A DNA stretch of 64,000 bases from Macrotrachela quadricornifera (GCA_022393335.1 JAJEKB010020696.1:393384-457383); one strand, 5' to 3'; numbered from the stretch's first letter, positions 11,461 to 23,394 are shown. Numbers and translations: made by a program. The notes: a model not told the origin generated them from the letters alone.

Positions 11461-12824
11461 GAATGGTAATAGTTAAGTCATTAATATAAACAAAGAGAAA
11501 GAAGAAAGGAGAGAGCAATAATATAATCAAAGTGAAGGATAAGAGAATACGTGCGATATAGGTAGTGGGATTTTCCCACCTAAAACATATCATGAAAGAG
11601 TGATGTCACTCGTGCATGATATTGTGTAAGAGCAGTGTACGTATCGGCGCACACAGATATTTTGGCAAGTCTATGTCTTGTAGATAATATGTTCAAAAAT
11701 ACGTGCACTCTGTAGATAAGCTAGTCTAGTTAATGTGCACAAAATCTCATGTCCAAATTCAAAACTTTGATTTCATCAAAAAGAAAATAAGGCTTCTACA
11801 GGAGAACTATGGAAAATAGTCGATATCTCAGTCAAATCATAACTTGGGCTAATATTCTTTTAGGCCTTTTCGAGTCTAAAAATTCTCCAGTTGTGGATAA
11901 ACTTTCAGCCCAAGAGCTTTTAAGCATCTCGGGTACTTTTCTCGCCACATATAAAACAAAGAATATTTTCATACAGTGTTCAGATAATTATGACTGCCAC
12001 TGTAGATATTTAACAAACAAAGAGGCACACTTTACGTATTGTTACACTTTTCTTTTCTGAATTGTTTTCACAGATTTTAAGAGGCGCCTTTTTCAATATT
12101 CCTTTTTTTCTAGCTAGCAGCGATATTTATACATCAAATAAATTTACCAATAATGAGTAGAAAGGAGAAAATGACTAGAGAAATCTATGCCAAAACTTTT
12201 GCTACAAAGATTACAAACAATCAATTTCTGTGAAATGTTTGATAATTCAAACAGAAAGGCATCGGCTATATGTATGCTCAAGAAGAAAGAGAAAGAATAT
12301 GCAGGTGGTGAAGCATCACAAACAAGATATATGGAGAACGGAAAGAAATGTAGATATGTGAGGAGGAGTATGAATGCTGAACAAATGCATGGAGGATTAA
12401 AGAGAATGTGTCATATTCGATGGACATGATAGGATACTGATACAGCCTACACATGATTGCATCTATTCGCCCACATCAAATGAAACATTGGTAGCACATG
12501 ACGTAAACACTACTCATGCATCATTAGCTTTGTCTTATTTATAACCTGTGATTCTCTTATCAACATAGATTATTTCTAACTTGCGCAAGCAACAAGCATA
12601 ATTTTATAATATTAAAAGGTAAAACAATCCTCGTGTGCAGATGCTTTGTCAATTCCCACCCATATCCATGCTACTAGTTTTTATAGTATTATAGAAGTAA
12701 TTCTTCTGTCTTTCCGGCCAACATATTTATAGATGCAATAAATTCGAAGCGTTTGGGATTTGTTACGAAAGATTTGGATTTTGTCTTACAAGGGGACTTT
12801 CCTGAAATGTAACGTTCCGTTTTA
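11461..12824. other. gene-free stretch
   Basis: Short open frames at 11809-12060 and 12187-12429 have no recognisable domain, signal or splice context. Nothing else is identified. Confidence 0.4.
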
Positions 12825-13570
12825 GTTCATCTATTTCTCATTTAATAGAGTGTATTGAGGTAATAAAAAGACGAAAAAGATTCCTCCCCATGTCTCTTTC
12901 TTCAAAAGTTATGGCCCTTTTACTAAATTTTCGACCCTTTCCTAGGTCTATACTAGAAAAAATCTAAGTAAACCTTTCCTCCTTTTAGAAACATTGGGGG
13001 GGGGGGGCTACTATTATGAGTGGGCTGCCGATATGACTTTGTGTATCAGTTTCCAAAAGCATAATAGCGTTTTTCTTTTAATCATCTGAACTATTTAGTT
13101 GCAATAAGTTTAATTAATCTTACGAAACTCTTCGACTTTAGATATAGGGATACGAAAATAACGCTTGTCTTTGAAATAAATTATAAAAAGGGAATGGGGG
13201 GGGGAGGGTTTAAAGAATTTCAACTTGAAATTTTGCTCACAGATATATTTAATAATCCTTAGAATATCCTGAAAGTTTCAGCTAGAAAGAATGTTTCTTC
13301 CTCAAGTTATTGAATTTACAAGCGAATCCGATTTTCGAGACCTATAAGTAATAAGCCACTGTTTTTTTTGAAAACACAATATCTTGAGAATGGAGCATTC
13401 TTTTTGACTGAAACTTTCAGAATATTCTAAAGGTCACTAGATCTAGGAAAGTGTCAAAAATTCAGTAAAATGACTATAATTTTTGGAGAAAGAGGTACGG
13501 GTAGAAATCCTTTTAGCCGTTTTATTACCTCAATGTACTTTATTAAATGAGAAATAAATGAGTCATAACG
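12825..13570. repeat. nested inverted repeat (foldback-like)
   Basis: Outer arms of about 130-140 bp are at 12825-12957 and 13432-13570; for example TGAGGTAATAAAA on the left matches TTTTATTACCTCA on the right. A second pair of arms of about 60 bp is at 13253-13315 and 13380-13440 (AGAATATCCTGAAAGTTTCA against its complement). The long G-runs at 12996 and 13194 lie inside. Likely a non-autonomous foldback element; no coding content. Confidence 0.7.
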
Positions 13571-14275
13571 AGAGGTTGAGGGTGAAGGTGAGATTGTTAG
13601 GATTTTGATACAAATGAATTTCGAGAAATTTTCAGATGTCTGCACCGTTTAATCACTATACACAGACGCTTCTATTGTAAATTTATTGCAAGAAATGAAT
13701 TACTTAGATAACGATAAATATGCCTGCTAGTATCTTTCAAATCATTTGTGAGATTTGTACAAATGAAAATTCAAATTCAAACCTTAGACTAGCCGGGAAA
13801 CTAGGAAAGCATCCTAGGGAAGCTCTAACCATTTTAAGACTCTCTTAAGAGAAGCTCACAAATACATTTACAGCAGTTTCAAAATTTTCTAGAGAAATCC
13901 AATTATTTGTAGAGAGAGCGGGACTTCCTTTAAATCAACTCCAGGATTTGTTGCATCTCTACTTATTTCAAATGAGAAGCTTTTATCTGTGAATTTGGAT
14001 GCTCCTTTTTTGGTTTCTATATTCGAGTGATTTTCTACTAATTATTGTTTACTTTTATCGATTTATCTCACAGTAAACAATGCTTTATATTTTAGTTGAC
14101 TAATTTTAAATTGTTTTATATTTACGTTTTAGATACTATTGACAAACGATCTTAATTTACTCACCACATACAAAAGAATTAGTAAGTTACAATTTATATT
14201 TTGAAAGAGAATTTATTTGGAATGTGTGAGAGAAAGAGATCTCAGAAGATAAAACAGATGATTTAATACCTTTAT
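13571..14275. other. gene-free stretch
   Basis: No gene or repeat recognised. Confidence 0.4.
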
Positions 14276-14674
14276 TTAAACGATGAAAGATTTACCAGTG
14301 TAGAAAGGAAGATATAGAGACCTATTCAATTGAACTAGTTTTAACTTTTGCTTTATACAACATATGTCTTCAAGGATGAAACCATCAAGTTTGTTCATTT
14401 GCGTAACTTCAAATAATCTTAACTGTTTTACATAATCTTTTACTTGATATGTCGTACGAACAAAGGCACATTTCTTTCTATCGTAGAATATTTGTCTATT
14501 TTTAAAAACCATGTTTAATATACAGCAAGGTTTAAACGGCAGTTTGAATAAATTTGAGATAAGAAATTGTATCTGTTCATCTGGGATCAATTGCTGTTCA
14601 TCAAGTTTAGTAAAAGGTGTATCTGGAGGAACACTATGCAAGGGAGATCTTATCCTAATCATGATTATTGACAT
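14276..14674 (-). CDS. hypothetical ORF, doubtful
   Basis: An uninterrupted frame of about 132 codons from the first ATG. It has no recognised domain, no signal peptide and no clear partner exons. It sits between a gene-free region and a MITE. The stretch is long for this base composition, so a gene fragment is possible, but nothing positive supports function. I am not confident it is real. Confidence 0.2.
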   Translation of the reverse strand: MSIIMIRIRSPLHSVPPDTPFTKLDEQQLIPDEQIQFLISNLFKLPFKPCCILNMVFKNRQIFYDRKKCAFVRTTYQVKDYVKQLRLFEVTQMNKLDGFILEDICCIKQKLKLVQLNRSLYLPFYTGKSFIV

Positions 14675-14920
14675 GCCCCCACGTCTCAAGCATTCGTGCC
14701 AATATAGATGAAGGATGTTTCAAATTTCAAACTATATTTCCTTGAAAAGTCGATGTTTTCCTTGTGACTAAACATAGTATATAGGCTTAAAGTTTTAAGT
14801 TTTTCGTTCTATTCGGAAAATAAGTTATAAAATGAAATAAGACAATAGCTGCACCAAAAAATAATGTACATATCCTTACTACGATCACGCCCATATATTT
14901 GAATACAATTCGAAAGATAT

Positions 14921-15692
14921 CAAGTGTTCCATAATAATTACATGCTTTTTATTTTGCCTATATCTCAGCATAGATAAATGATAAAATCTTGTTTTTTTTA
15001 TCAGAAGATGGATCGTATAATTCTCTACAAACTTCTGTTAGCCTTAATCTAAAATAATACGGCTGAATACTTTTATAAGTCAAATAATGTGATTGTATGA
15101 TCTGCATCTACTTCCCACATATTTTTATTCTGTATTTTCTAATTTTCCCCATAGAATAAACAAACACTTGAAAAAGCTGAGCATTTCAATTTCGATTGAA
15201 TATAAAGTCCTTTTGAAGAATTTTTTGATAGCGTTTCATCACAAAATGGCAAATCTGTTTTCTAAGAATGCTGCAAAAATGAACTCATTTTGTTTACAGG
15301 AGAGATTTCTAGGACCTTTTTTGAGAAGGAATAATCAAAAGAGAAAATGCCACCATTCTCAAAAATGGTTTTTGCGGTAAATGCTGTCTAACAGGAAGAA
15401 TGAGTATTAGAAAATTCTGCATATATACACTATTAGTAGATACTTTCAAGAACTATCTAACATTACGTAAGTTCTGTTTTGAAAACCAAATAAGCTTGTC
15501 AGCGCAAATGTGGAACATACGTATTCATATAAGTTAGGTGCGGTGGCTCACTTGTAACATTTTAGATGAAGGCTAATAGAAGATTGTAAAGGATTTCACA
15601 ATGTATCTTTTGATTAAAAAGTCAAGATTTTATCATTTATCTGTGCCGAGATATAGATAAAATAAAAAGCGTACTATTATTATGGGACACCC
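14921..15692. mobile_element. 772-bp MITE with ~145-bp terminal inverted repeats
   Basis: The left end (GTGTTCCATAATAATTACAT, continuing through ATCTCAGCATAGATAAATGA and TTAGCCTTAATCTAAAAT to about 15070) is matched inverted from 15692 back to about 15545. The element is bounded on both sides by GATAT (14916-14920 and 15693-15697), a possible 5-bp target-site duplication. The frame at 15093-15380 inside it has no recognisable transposase. Non-autonomous DNA transposon; superfamily not determined. Confidence 0.8.
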
Positions 15693-15981
15693 GATATGAC
15701 CATAATACGATCAATATTAAAGTGACAAAATACAGCACGTATACTATCCGTTTTCAATGGTATACTGTCGTATACATCATCGTATTCAATAGTTTACGAT
15801 CATCTACGACAATGGTAGCGGTTGTCCTGTATATTATATATTTTTCTTGTTTTCTTATCTATCATCATTAAACGAAATTTGCATAATTTCTTTTGTAGAA
15901 TTAGTATTATTGACGTTCTGTGATTTAAATTCTGTACGATTAACGCTTCAATTGTTCCAGTGAGCTGACGTATTGATTACA

Positions 15982-17262
15982 ATGAGCACCACATCTGATC
16001 AAGCCACTACTGAACATTCATTATCCTTGGATGATATTGTTCTACATGAAAATGAACTAACTGAACAAGCTAAGAATCGTTTCAGCTTTCATAGTGACAT
16101 TTTGCGCGGATTTGAGGCGTATCGGCAAAGCATAATTCATCATGAATATTTGACGCCTGTGAATAAACAAGCAGTTTTGTCTGGAGTCGTTGAAATTCAT
16201 ACAAAATGCAAACGAGTTCTTAATTATGTGGCAGAGCACAGTGAAATTCTAGATTGCAAGTTGCCAGCGTTAGGTCCATTAGTTATTATCGGTCTTCCAC
16301 GCACAGGGACGACGTTGCTTCACAACTTGCTTGCCTGTGATCCTGATTCCCGCACTCCACTGTACACAGACATGTGTCTTGAAATTGTACCACCCATTGC
16401 TCGATCAAATACGGCTGAACAAAAGAAACGTATGGCTGCATCACAAAAGTCTATGCAACGGGATACATCTTTTACAACTATAAGAAGTCAAATCGCCGCC
16501 GCTCATCCATTTTTTGAAATTGACGAAGATTATCATATTTTGCGTCAGGCGAGTTATTTCCCAACGTTCATGATGATGACGTCTAATCCAGATTCTAAGG
16601 ATGATAGTTGGGTTCTTGACGAAATTAAGAAGGATTATGCATATGACTATCACGAGATGTTCTTGCGCATGCTGAACTCTGCCGATGCGCCCCGTTCTCA
16701 TTGGGTATTGAAAAGTGCCATGCATTCTCTCAAACTTGATACACTCCTTCAACATTATCCAAATGCGGGACTAATCATGACTCATCGACGTCTCGACGAT
16801 GTCATACCTTCGTGGTGTAGTTTGGCATGGGCTCTTGCCTCAATTTACCTCGACAAAGAGAATCCAGACAGTCGGAAATCAGTAACGAAACTAAGTTTGC
16901 AATTCATTGACAAAGCAATAGAATGTATAATGAAGTTCCGTACTCGCGAAAATGGTGAGCTCGATCAATCCAACAAGAAAATTTTTGACATTACCTACGA
17001 TGATTTGATGAAGCAACCGATCGACACTATTCATCGCATTTATGATCATTTCGGTCTTCGCTGGTCAGATGAATTTGAAGCGGCCATGCATGCTTGGCTT
17101 CGTGATAATCCTCAAGGCAAGCAAGGTCGTCATTCCTACAATCTAGCTGATTGTGGTCTTACGCGTGAAGAGATTAAAACACGATATGCTGATTATACCA
17201 ACTTGTTTCTGGGCCCATCATCTGCCGATACTATCAGTGCCAGTAGAAATCAGTTGTCTTAG
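15982..17262 (+). CDS. sulfotransferase family protein, single exon
   Basis: Expected to transfer sulfate from PAPS to a hydroxyl or amine of an unknown acceptor. The protein is 426 aa from the first ATG (the in-frame TTG nine bases upstream is not a start). Residues 103-111, IGLPRTGTT, are the 5'-phosphosulfate-binding loop. Residues about 244-255 contain VLKSAMHS, where the family usually has LKSPxH. HRRLDDVIPS (268-277) supplies the Arg and Ser that bind the 3'-phosphate. The overall pattern fits the Sulfotransfer_3-type family common in bacteria. There is no signal peptide or membrane anchor, unlike Golgi carbohydrate sulfotransferases. It is intronless and visibly less AT-rich than its neighbours, both suggestive of horizontal origin or retrocopying. 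A possible poly(A) signal is at 17343-17348. Substrate unknown. Confidence 0.9.
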   Translation: MSTTSDQATTEHSLSLDDIVLHENELTEQAKNRFSFHSDILRGFEAYRQSIIHHEYLTPVNKQAVLSGVVEIHTKCKRVLNYVAEHSEILDCKLPALGPLVIIGLPRTGTTLLHNLLACDPDSRTPLYTDMCLEIVPPIARSNTAEQKKRMAASQKSMQRDTSFTTIRSQIAAAHPFFEIDEDYHILRQASYFPTFMMMTSNPDSKDDSWVLDEIKKDYAYDYHEMFLRMLNSADAPRSHWVLKSAMHSLKLDTLLQHYPNAGLIMTHRRLDDVIPSWCSLAWALASIYLDKENPDSRKSVTKLSLQFIDKAIECIMKFRTRENGELDQSNKKIFDITYDDLMKQPIDTIHRIYDHFGLRWSDEFEAAMHAWLRDNPQGKQGRHSYNLADCGLTREEIKTRYADYTNLFLGPSSADTISASRNQLS

Positions 17263-19184
17263 GACAGGGGACCATTTAAATAACCCTAATTAACTTATGT
17301 GATTGTCGACTATTTCGTGCGTTTATTAAAATTATTTTCTTTAATAAATATTATTCAAGTCACTTCCGTTATTAATCTTATTCTTATGAGTCACTGCACA
17401 AGAACCACAATTGAGTGCTAGTATAGCTAATAAATAAAAAAAAAATTAGATTTTCATGAAAGTATTTTCACCTCATAGAGTGCATTTTGTGCGATATTTT
17501 TTATGATATCTCGTCACTAATACAAAATAGATCTCTGAAAATTTCATCGAACACGCATTTTGAGGTAGATTACACGGCTATAATCCATTTGACAGTCACT
17601 TACTATTGCATATTTCATCGTAGTTGTACACCCTCTATGTAAAGTGGCTCATCTTCGTATTCAGATTTCTCTAGATTAATGGAATCGAAATTATTGAAAC
17701 TTATTTTTTTCCAAAATGGAAGCAGTATTTTGGGCCGGAAAGCACCATGCCGGATCTGTCGACTTCCATGCAAAGCCCGGTGGAAATGATGAGCTTCTAA
17801 TGCATATCCTCATTGCTTCTTTCATTTTCCGGTGTCATCCAGTACCCGAAAGAAGAATGGAGAGAGATCGGTTTGGGTACCATATCTTTCCGGATTTGGA
17901 ATACTGCTTTTATGCTCCCGACATATTTCGACCATCTCCCACGAGTAAAACCATAGACTCGATCGAAAGAGTGCCAGAAATTCCCGGTATTCTAAAGGTT
18001 TCTTGTTCAACTAAACACATGCGGAAGTCAATATTGATCTAGTTACCTTCATAGTTAAAAATTAATCGATGAACTGCAGTACTAATCTAAATCAATACTA
18101 ATATCAACTGAACTGACACTCCTCTATGTATATATGGGAACGCTCACGCAATGTTCATCCGCGGACGTCTGTCTAATTCACCCATGCACAAGTGAACCTG
18201 AAAGTCCTTCAAAACAGAACAAAGCGACAGCGGCTGGATATGACGAAATGCGCTTCGCATGTATTCATTATACGTGAGTATTGAATTCAGAGTTGGTAAT
18301 TAGTGGCGTAACCAGAAAAAAGTTACAGGGGGGGCAATGCCCCTTCAAGCGTTTTGCGCACTAAGTGAAAAATTTCTCATCGAAGCGGGAGTGTCCAAAG
18401 TTGACAGGATCGGCAAGAAGGGAGAAAGGAGAGTTACAAGTTTATTGCATTGGAACAAGTGTTTATTTGTGCAGTCTAAAGTGTACGAAAATCTTGGTTC
18501 TAGCTAATTTTCATTGAAAAGTGTTGCTGTTCGAAAAAATTATCAGATTGTAGAAACGTCAGAACAATTCCTCATAAAATGAAGGCTTTTTGCAAGCTTA
18601 GGACAGAACTTTTATTTTCTCTCATAATCTTCTTAGAGAAAAAACTATTGTCTCAAGAAATTCACAAGTTCCTCAGAACTTTTACCGGTGAAGACCACCA
18701 TACTGGCGAATTTTATTAGGAATGAAGCTTTTCAAATAGGAAAAGTCTCTTTATAAGCAATCTAAAAATTTATCGCAGTTGAAGATGTGTGAACTCATTG
18801 ATTGTCACACGAGAGCTAACAGAAAGATGATTTTTTTCAAATCTAAAAATCTTGGGAATTTTGAAGACACCAAAAAGATTTCCTTCGCAGAGTTGATGAA
18901 ATTGCTGTCCGAATATTTGTAAGAAAATTCGAGACCGTCGTAGTCGAAAATTTAATTTTTTTTGAAAAATCACTTTTTTGACAGGATCAAAGTTTCTAAG
19001 CAGATTCCTCTTTTAATCCTATGAGTCCTGACTTTTTTCTACAGAATTGAAGTTTGATAAAATATACTATTAAGTAGCTAGATGATATTACGAAACCTCT
19101 GGTTAATTTAAAACAAAAAACTCTGTGATTATGTGATTATATATTTATTCATTTCAATGTTGATATACATAGTTTTGATAATAC
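17263..19184. other. gene-free stretch
   Basis: Contains one open frame of 108 codons (17716-18042, ATG start) with no recognised domain. I do not call it. No other gene or element identified. Confidence 0.4.
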
Positions 19185-19500
19185 AAAGAAAAATAATATT
19201 TTATACATAAACAAGAAACACCACAGTAAGTACACACCACATCCGTTCTTTTTTTTCTTTCTTTCGTGCTACAATAAGCACATCTACGACGAGTTGAAAT
19301 AACTTCTGGCATATGAGCTAACACTTGTGATGTTTTAGAATTTCCGTATCACTAATGTTCTTTTCACAGCGTACCTTCTTCTGATTTATCATTGCTAAAG
19401 GTCTTTCTAGCCTTTTTCTACTACAATAATTACCTATCACTGCAGTGCTAATAGATGATACATATTCTATAATACTAATATTACTATTGGAAAGATGTCT
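19185..19500 (-). pseudogene. piggyBac transposase C-terminal fragment
   Basis: On the minus strand two frames, offset by one frameshift near 19340, carry the piggyBac tail. First comes VIGNYCSRKRLERPLAMINQ. Then comes the terminal cysteine-rich domain: PEVISTRRRCAYCSTKER, followed by VVCTYCGVSC, with paired CxxC motifs. The DDD catalytic core is absent. Relic only. Confidence 0.8.
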
Positions 19501-19779
19501 ATAGTAGATAAATGAATTTACCAGGGAAATGAAAAAATATTCCTATAAAGGAGGGGGGACCCTTTGTCCATGAAATGGCCCTAAATGATTATACTCACTG
19601 ATATCATTCGTATATTAGGTTATACGTTTTTTCCTACAAGATTAGACTACTTTCGAGTCACATTCACCATTTTTCATGATACTTGAGCATATATTCCACG
19701 ACTACATCTTCTAGGTGTATTTATAGGGCATTATTATTGAAAATGACATAAATCCATTCAAGTAATTCTTACTTCAGTC

Positions 19780-20170
19780 GATTCGGAAAGCGCGATTTTT
19801 TCAGCATAGATAGAGCTTNNNNNNNNNNGAAAATCTATGAAAAGTGCATGAGTGATGAGGTTGTGTCCATATGATTTTCACTACTATTCACAGAACCAGC
19901 GTCATTTTTTCAGTGTAGATACAAGTCACTGAGAGCTTCAAAATGATTTTAATATATGTGGGTAAATATGCTGCGCTCAAGATTTGGTATGGATGACACT
20001 GTTGAAAATCTATGAAAAATGTATTCATGCTGATGCTGTGCGTATATGATTCCGGCTATTATTCACAGAATACGCGTCATTTTTGAAGTGTAGTTACAAG
20101 TCACTGAGAGCTTCAAAATGATCTTAATATATATGCGTGAGTGTGCTGGACTTGAAGCTTCTCAAAAACC
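19780..20170 (+). repeat. 175-bp tandem repeat with assembly gap
   Basis: Two near-complete units start at 19829 and 20004 (GAAAATCTATGAAAA, then CAAGTCACTGAGAGCTTCAA). A partial unit lies just left of a 10-N gap (19819-19828), ending in GAGCTT. The period is 175 bp. The gap inside the array suggests collapsed copies, so this may be a real satellite. Confidence 0.8.
19819..19828. other. assembly gap (10 N)
   Basis: Ten Ns inside the 175-bp tandem repeat; true size unknown. Confidence 0.95.
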
Positions 20171-20471
20171 ATACTGTGAGAAAACGTGGATGATGGACTA
20201 GAAATATTGTTGGATTTATATGGTCTCCAGTGTTGTTATTTAGTAGGATATGAGGGCCTACAAATTTCGATGATGACGTGATTATCATTTTCGTTTTGTA
20301 CTGTTGTCTGGAATTCGGTAATGACATCCGGAACAGTAGTATGTTTTGTTTTGCTTGTAGATCCTATAGGGACATCTATTCTGAATTCATTGGGCGTAAG
20401 CCCCCTCCTTGTTGATTGGTGTTTCGGATTCAGAACCAAATGACGATTAGGACGTCCTTTTCATCATAATC

Positions 20472-20546
20472 CGTGACCGAGTTTCGATACCGAGACTGAT
20501 CGAATTAAGTTAACGAGCACTATACCCGCTGAACTACCCGGTCAGC
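20472..20546 (-). repeat. tRNA-like element (SINE head or tRNA pseudogene)
   Basis: On the minus strand the segment opens with TGACCGG, which can pair over 7 bp (one wobble) with TCGGTCA at its end, like an acceptor stem. TAGTTCAGCGGG matches a Pol III A box. GGTATCGAAACTC resembles a B box with one inserted base. The anticodon arm does not fold cleanly, so a functional tRNA is unlikely. A tRNA-derived SINE head or a tRNA pseudogene fits best. Confidence 0.6.
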
Positions 20547-20845
20547 TCCAATTAGATGAAGAGAATGATCTCAAGGTTAATAGTATGATTATGAGAGAAA
20601 CGTTAGAGGCAAACTTTTTCCGAGATTTTGAGGGTTTTTGCTAATGTTTTTATGGCTAGAGAAAATTGACTAGATAGGTGATACCTCGACACGTATATGA
20701 GACTAGGACAGTGTAAGGGAAAAGAATTAAAGAAATTAAGCTGTAATAAATAGAATTTCTTAATGTTTAATCTTAATGAAGCAATTTGTCTGATCTTGAT
20801 GTGTTTTTTATTATGTGGAAATTCGGTTAGATATACATAGCTGCA

Positions 20846-23394
20846 TTAATTTAATGTATAAAGAGTGTCATTTTCTTCGTCGCCTGATGAAGGTTCAAAA
20901 TCGGAAATGTCGTCAGCGTAATCGATGTTTCTGGTGTTAGTTGCGGATGGTTTTCTAGTTGTTGCGATTTGGTGTCGTTCATAACCAAGAAACCAGACAG
21001 CTGCAGCAACGTGGCAACAACACCCAACGACTCGAGCACCTCCTATACAGGTACAGTACCATGCAGTGACTTCTGATGAATCATATTGAATATAAGTTTG
21101 GTAACTGCACGCGTTTTTATGTGCTGACCTAAATCGAACTCGAATAATATCTTCAACACCTTCTTCTGTGCATTCTTCAATCGGAAAGTCGACGTTCGGA
21201 TTTGTAAGATCGGTGGTGTTACTGTGTTCTTCAGCATAACTTCGTGCTCTTTTTAGTTGATAAACACCTGAAAAATAGAAATTAGTTAATCAGGTTATTT
21301 TAGAAAAGCTTGATACCTAATGTCAAAGATCTGATATCATCGAGAGCCAAAATCGGAAATGGCTTAGCTAAATTGTTCACGTCGATTTCTTGCCAAAGAC
21401 GATGGCGCATAAGATTATCTTCGACTAGTCGCTCTTGCAACAGGTTACTTTGCGTGAGTAAATGATCCATCTGACGAACTATACTATCATCTTCGGGTGA
21501 AGCTCGTACCATAGGAACGTGAAAACAATTGGTAAGTGCTGCTACGATGGCAATCGAATTAGGAACCAATGGTACGACGAGTTTTGAATGGTTTGACTAC
21601 ACCATTTGAATCTTTTGAGTCGTGCATTGATGCTTTGCACCACCCAGCGTAGTTTTGTGACGAAACGCGATCGATTGGCATCGTACACATCGAGTTGTCC
21701 TTGATTTTGGCCGAGAAATGATGGCATGGCAGTATCGATGCCGAGAGCATTCAGTACACCGAGAGAATCCCTAAAGCTTCTCTCTACAATCATGATGTCA
21801 CCCTCTTTGGTCCAACTGAGAATATCTTCGTAGTTGTTGAGCATGACATGATTCACAGTAGACGCATCATTGTTGTGACCGTCGGACAAGAACAGTCCGA
21901 AGATTGTCACAATATAACCAGTTGTGGTTACCATCACCATTGGCTTGATCAACGACCGTTTCTTTTGTAAGTTGAATGTTTTGCGTTGAACAGCATTATT
22001 TCGGCTTTTCTATTTCTTCAAAAGAAACTGTTAGTTTCAAAAAGTTAATATGTATCTTACCTGTATATACAAATACGTTCCATCGAGTACAAGTATACAG
22101 GGGTCTCGACCCTCAGTCAGTAGACGTCTAGCGATTGGTGACGTGTGTATGTCAATCACATTCTGTCATGTCAAGTGAGCCAAGCCGAAATAATGAGGCA
22201 CGAAATGTTTAACGAGTGCCACTCGAGCATTAGAGATAATACGATTCATTTGTGGCGTTTGCTGTTTATACCGACGAATGATGCCAACACTGAATTACTT
22301 AATCCCAATTTCAATCTAATCAATAAATATGCCAAAGCTGATCGCGCTGATCTTCTTATCGAATTCTTTAGAGCAGTTACAGGTATGTATGACAGGATGT
22401 GATTATGCTGAGCATATGCAAAACCAGTCAGTTTCATACAATCAGCATCTGTTAAACAGAGACAGTCATCGAAATCAAGATGCTTGCAGCTATTGAGTCG
22501 TGTTTCATACGACTGAAACATGGTTGTGACGTTTTCTCCAGAGAAAGATCGATTTTGCACTTTGTATGGCATCAAAGACAGGAATGCTTCACGTGATAAA
22601 CGTTTATCGACTGTATGACTCTCGCAGCATCGAGATCCTGCAGGTATATCGATGTGACGTCGGATGAACATCTCATTACGATCTTCTTCCCGAATAGTCA
22701 CCGCCAGAGGAACAATTTGCTGTTTGCAAACGCAGCATTGACTATAAAAACAAAAAGCAGTCGATTTTTAGTGTGCAAAAGATTTACCTTTTTGAAAAGA
22801 TAGCAACTTCAATTAGAACTTCGATGCTGTGTTCATTTGTATTATCTTCATAGGTTATTGAACATGTCTAAACAATGAGATAAAAAAGTCACAGAAACAC
22901 CAGATTAAACTAACTGTTTCGCTGTTTCGATCCGAATTCATTTCTTCTCCTTCTACTAGTTTATTGTCGGTTGCCTGATCGGTGATTGATTGTGCATCAC
23001 TGAATGATGGATCAGCTATATAATCACCGCTAGAACCGTTATCCATTAACTCTCCTTCACTTGATGTGTCATCAACCGACTGATTAGGTTCGTTTTCGTC
23101 ATCCATATATTCATCATTCATTTCAACTTCATCAGTGGTGTCATCAGTAGATCTATTTGTCGCTCGATGATAGTCGTTGATCATCGCCAGCACATCACAA
23201 AATTCGGGCAGGGCCTTCCATTTATTATACATTAATCGACACTTGTTGCAAATATATCCGTCAGTTGGCAGATAAGTTGGAAATAAATAAGTAGCAACAA
23301 AAAGTCGAATACACTTGCCAGCTACTGGACGTTGTTCATTCGGAGTTACACGATTGCCACAACAAATGCAAACATAACCATTCTTCGAATTCAT
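20846..23394 (-). pseudogene. Harbinger/ISL2EU-like transposase gene (DDE_Tnp_4 plus SWIM zinc finger), broken
   Basis: A nearly full-length transposase gene with at least three lesions. Exon 1 (22915-23394) encodes a Cys-rich N-terminus (CICCGNR, CIRLF, YICNKCRLMY) and an acidic tail. Exon 2 is 22788-22867. Exon 3 from 22741 has CCVCKQQ and a helix-turn-helix-like stretch. After a frameshift near 22260 comes an in-frame TGA near 22172, then LVLDGTYLYIQ (first catalytic Asp). An intron (about 22006-22062) precedes KPMVMVTTTGYIVTIFG and VERSFRDS, where the family has DRGFRD. Next is RWVVQSINARLK, where the catalytic Glu is replaced by Gln. A second frameshift lies near 21585. After a last intron (about 21267-21315) the C-terminus has WYCTCIGGARVVGCCHVAA, a SWIM-type CxC...CxH finger, and stops at 20846. 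Architecture is inferred from motifs. Not functional as sequenced. Confidence 0.85.

Noticed and set aside
11809..12060. 83-codon ORF
   Set aside because: No domain, signal or splice partner; typical chance length in this window.
15973..15981. Upstream start of the sulfotransferase frame
   Set aside because: The codon at 15973 is TTG; the first ATG is 15982.
17716..18042. 108-codon ORF
   Set aside because: ATG start but no recognisable domain, with an overlapping minus-strand frame; not enough support.
20472..20546. Functional tRNA gene
   Set aside because: The anticodon arm does not pair and the T arm has an extra base.
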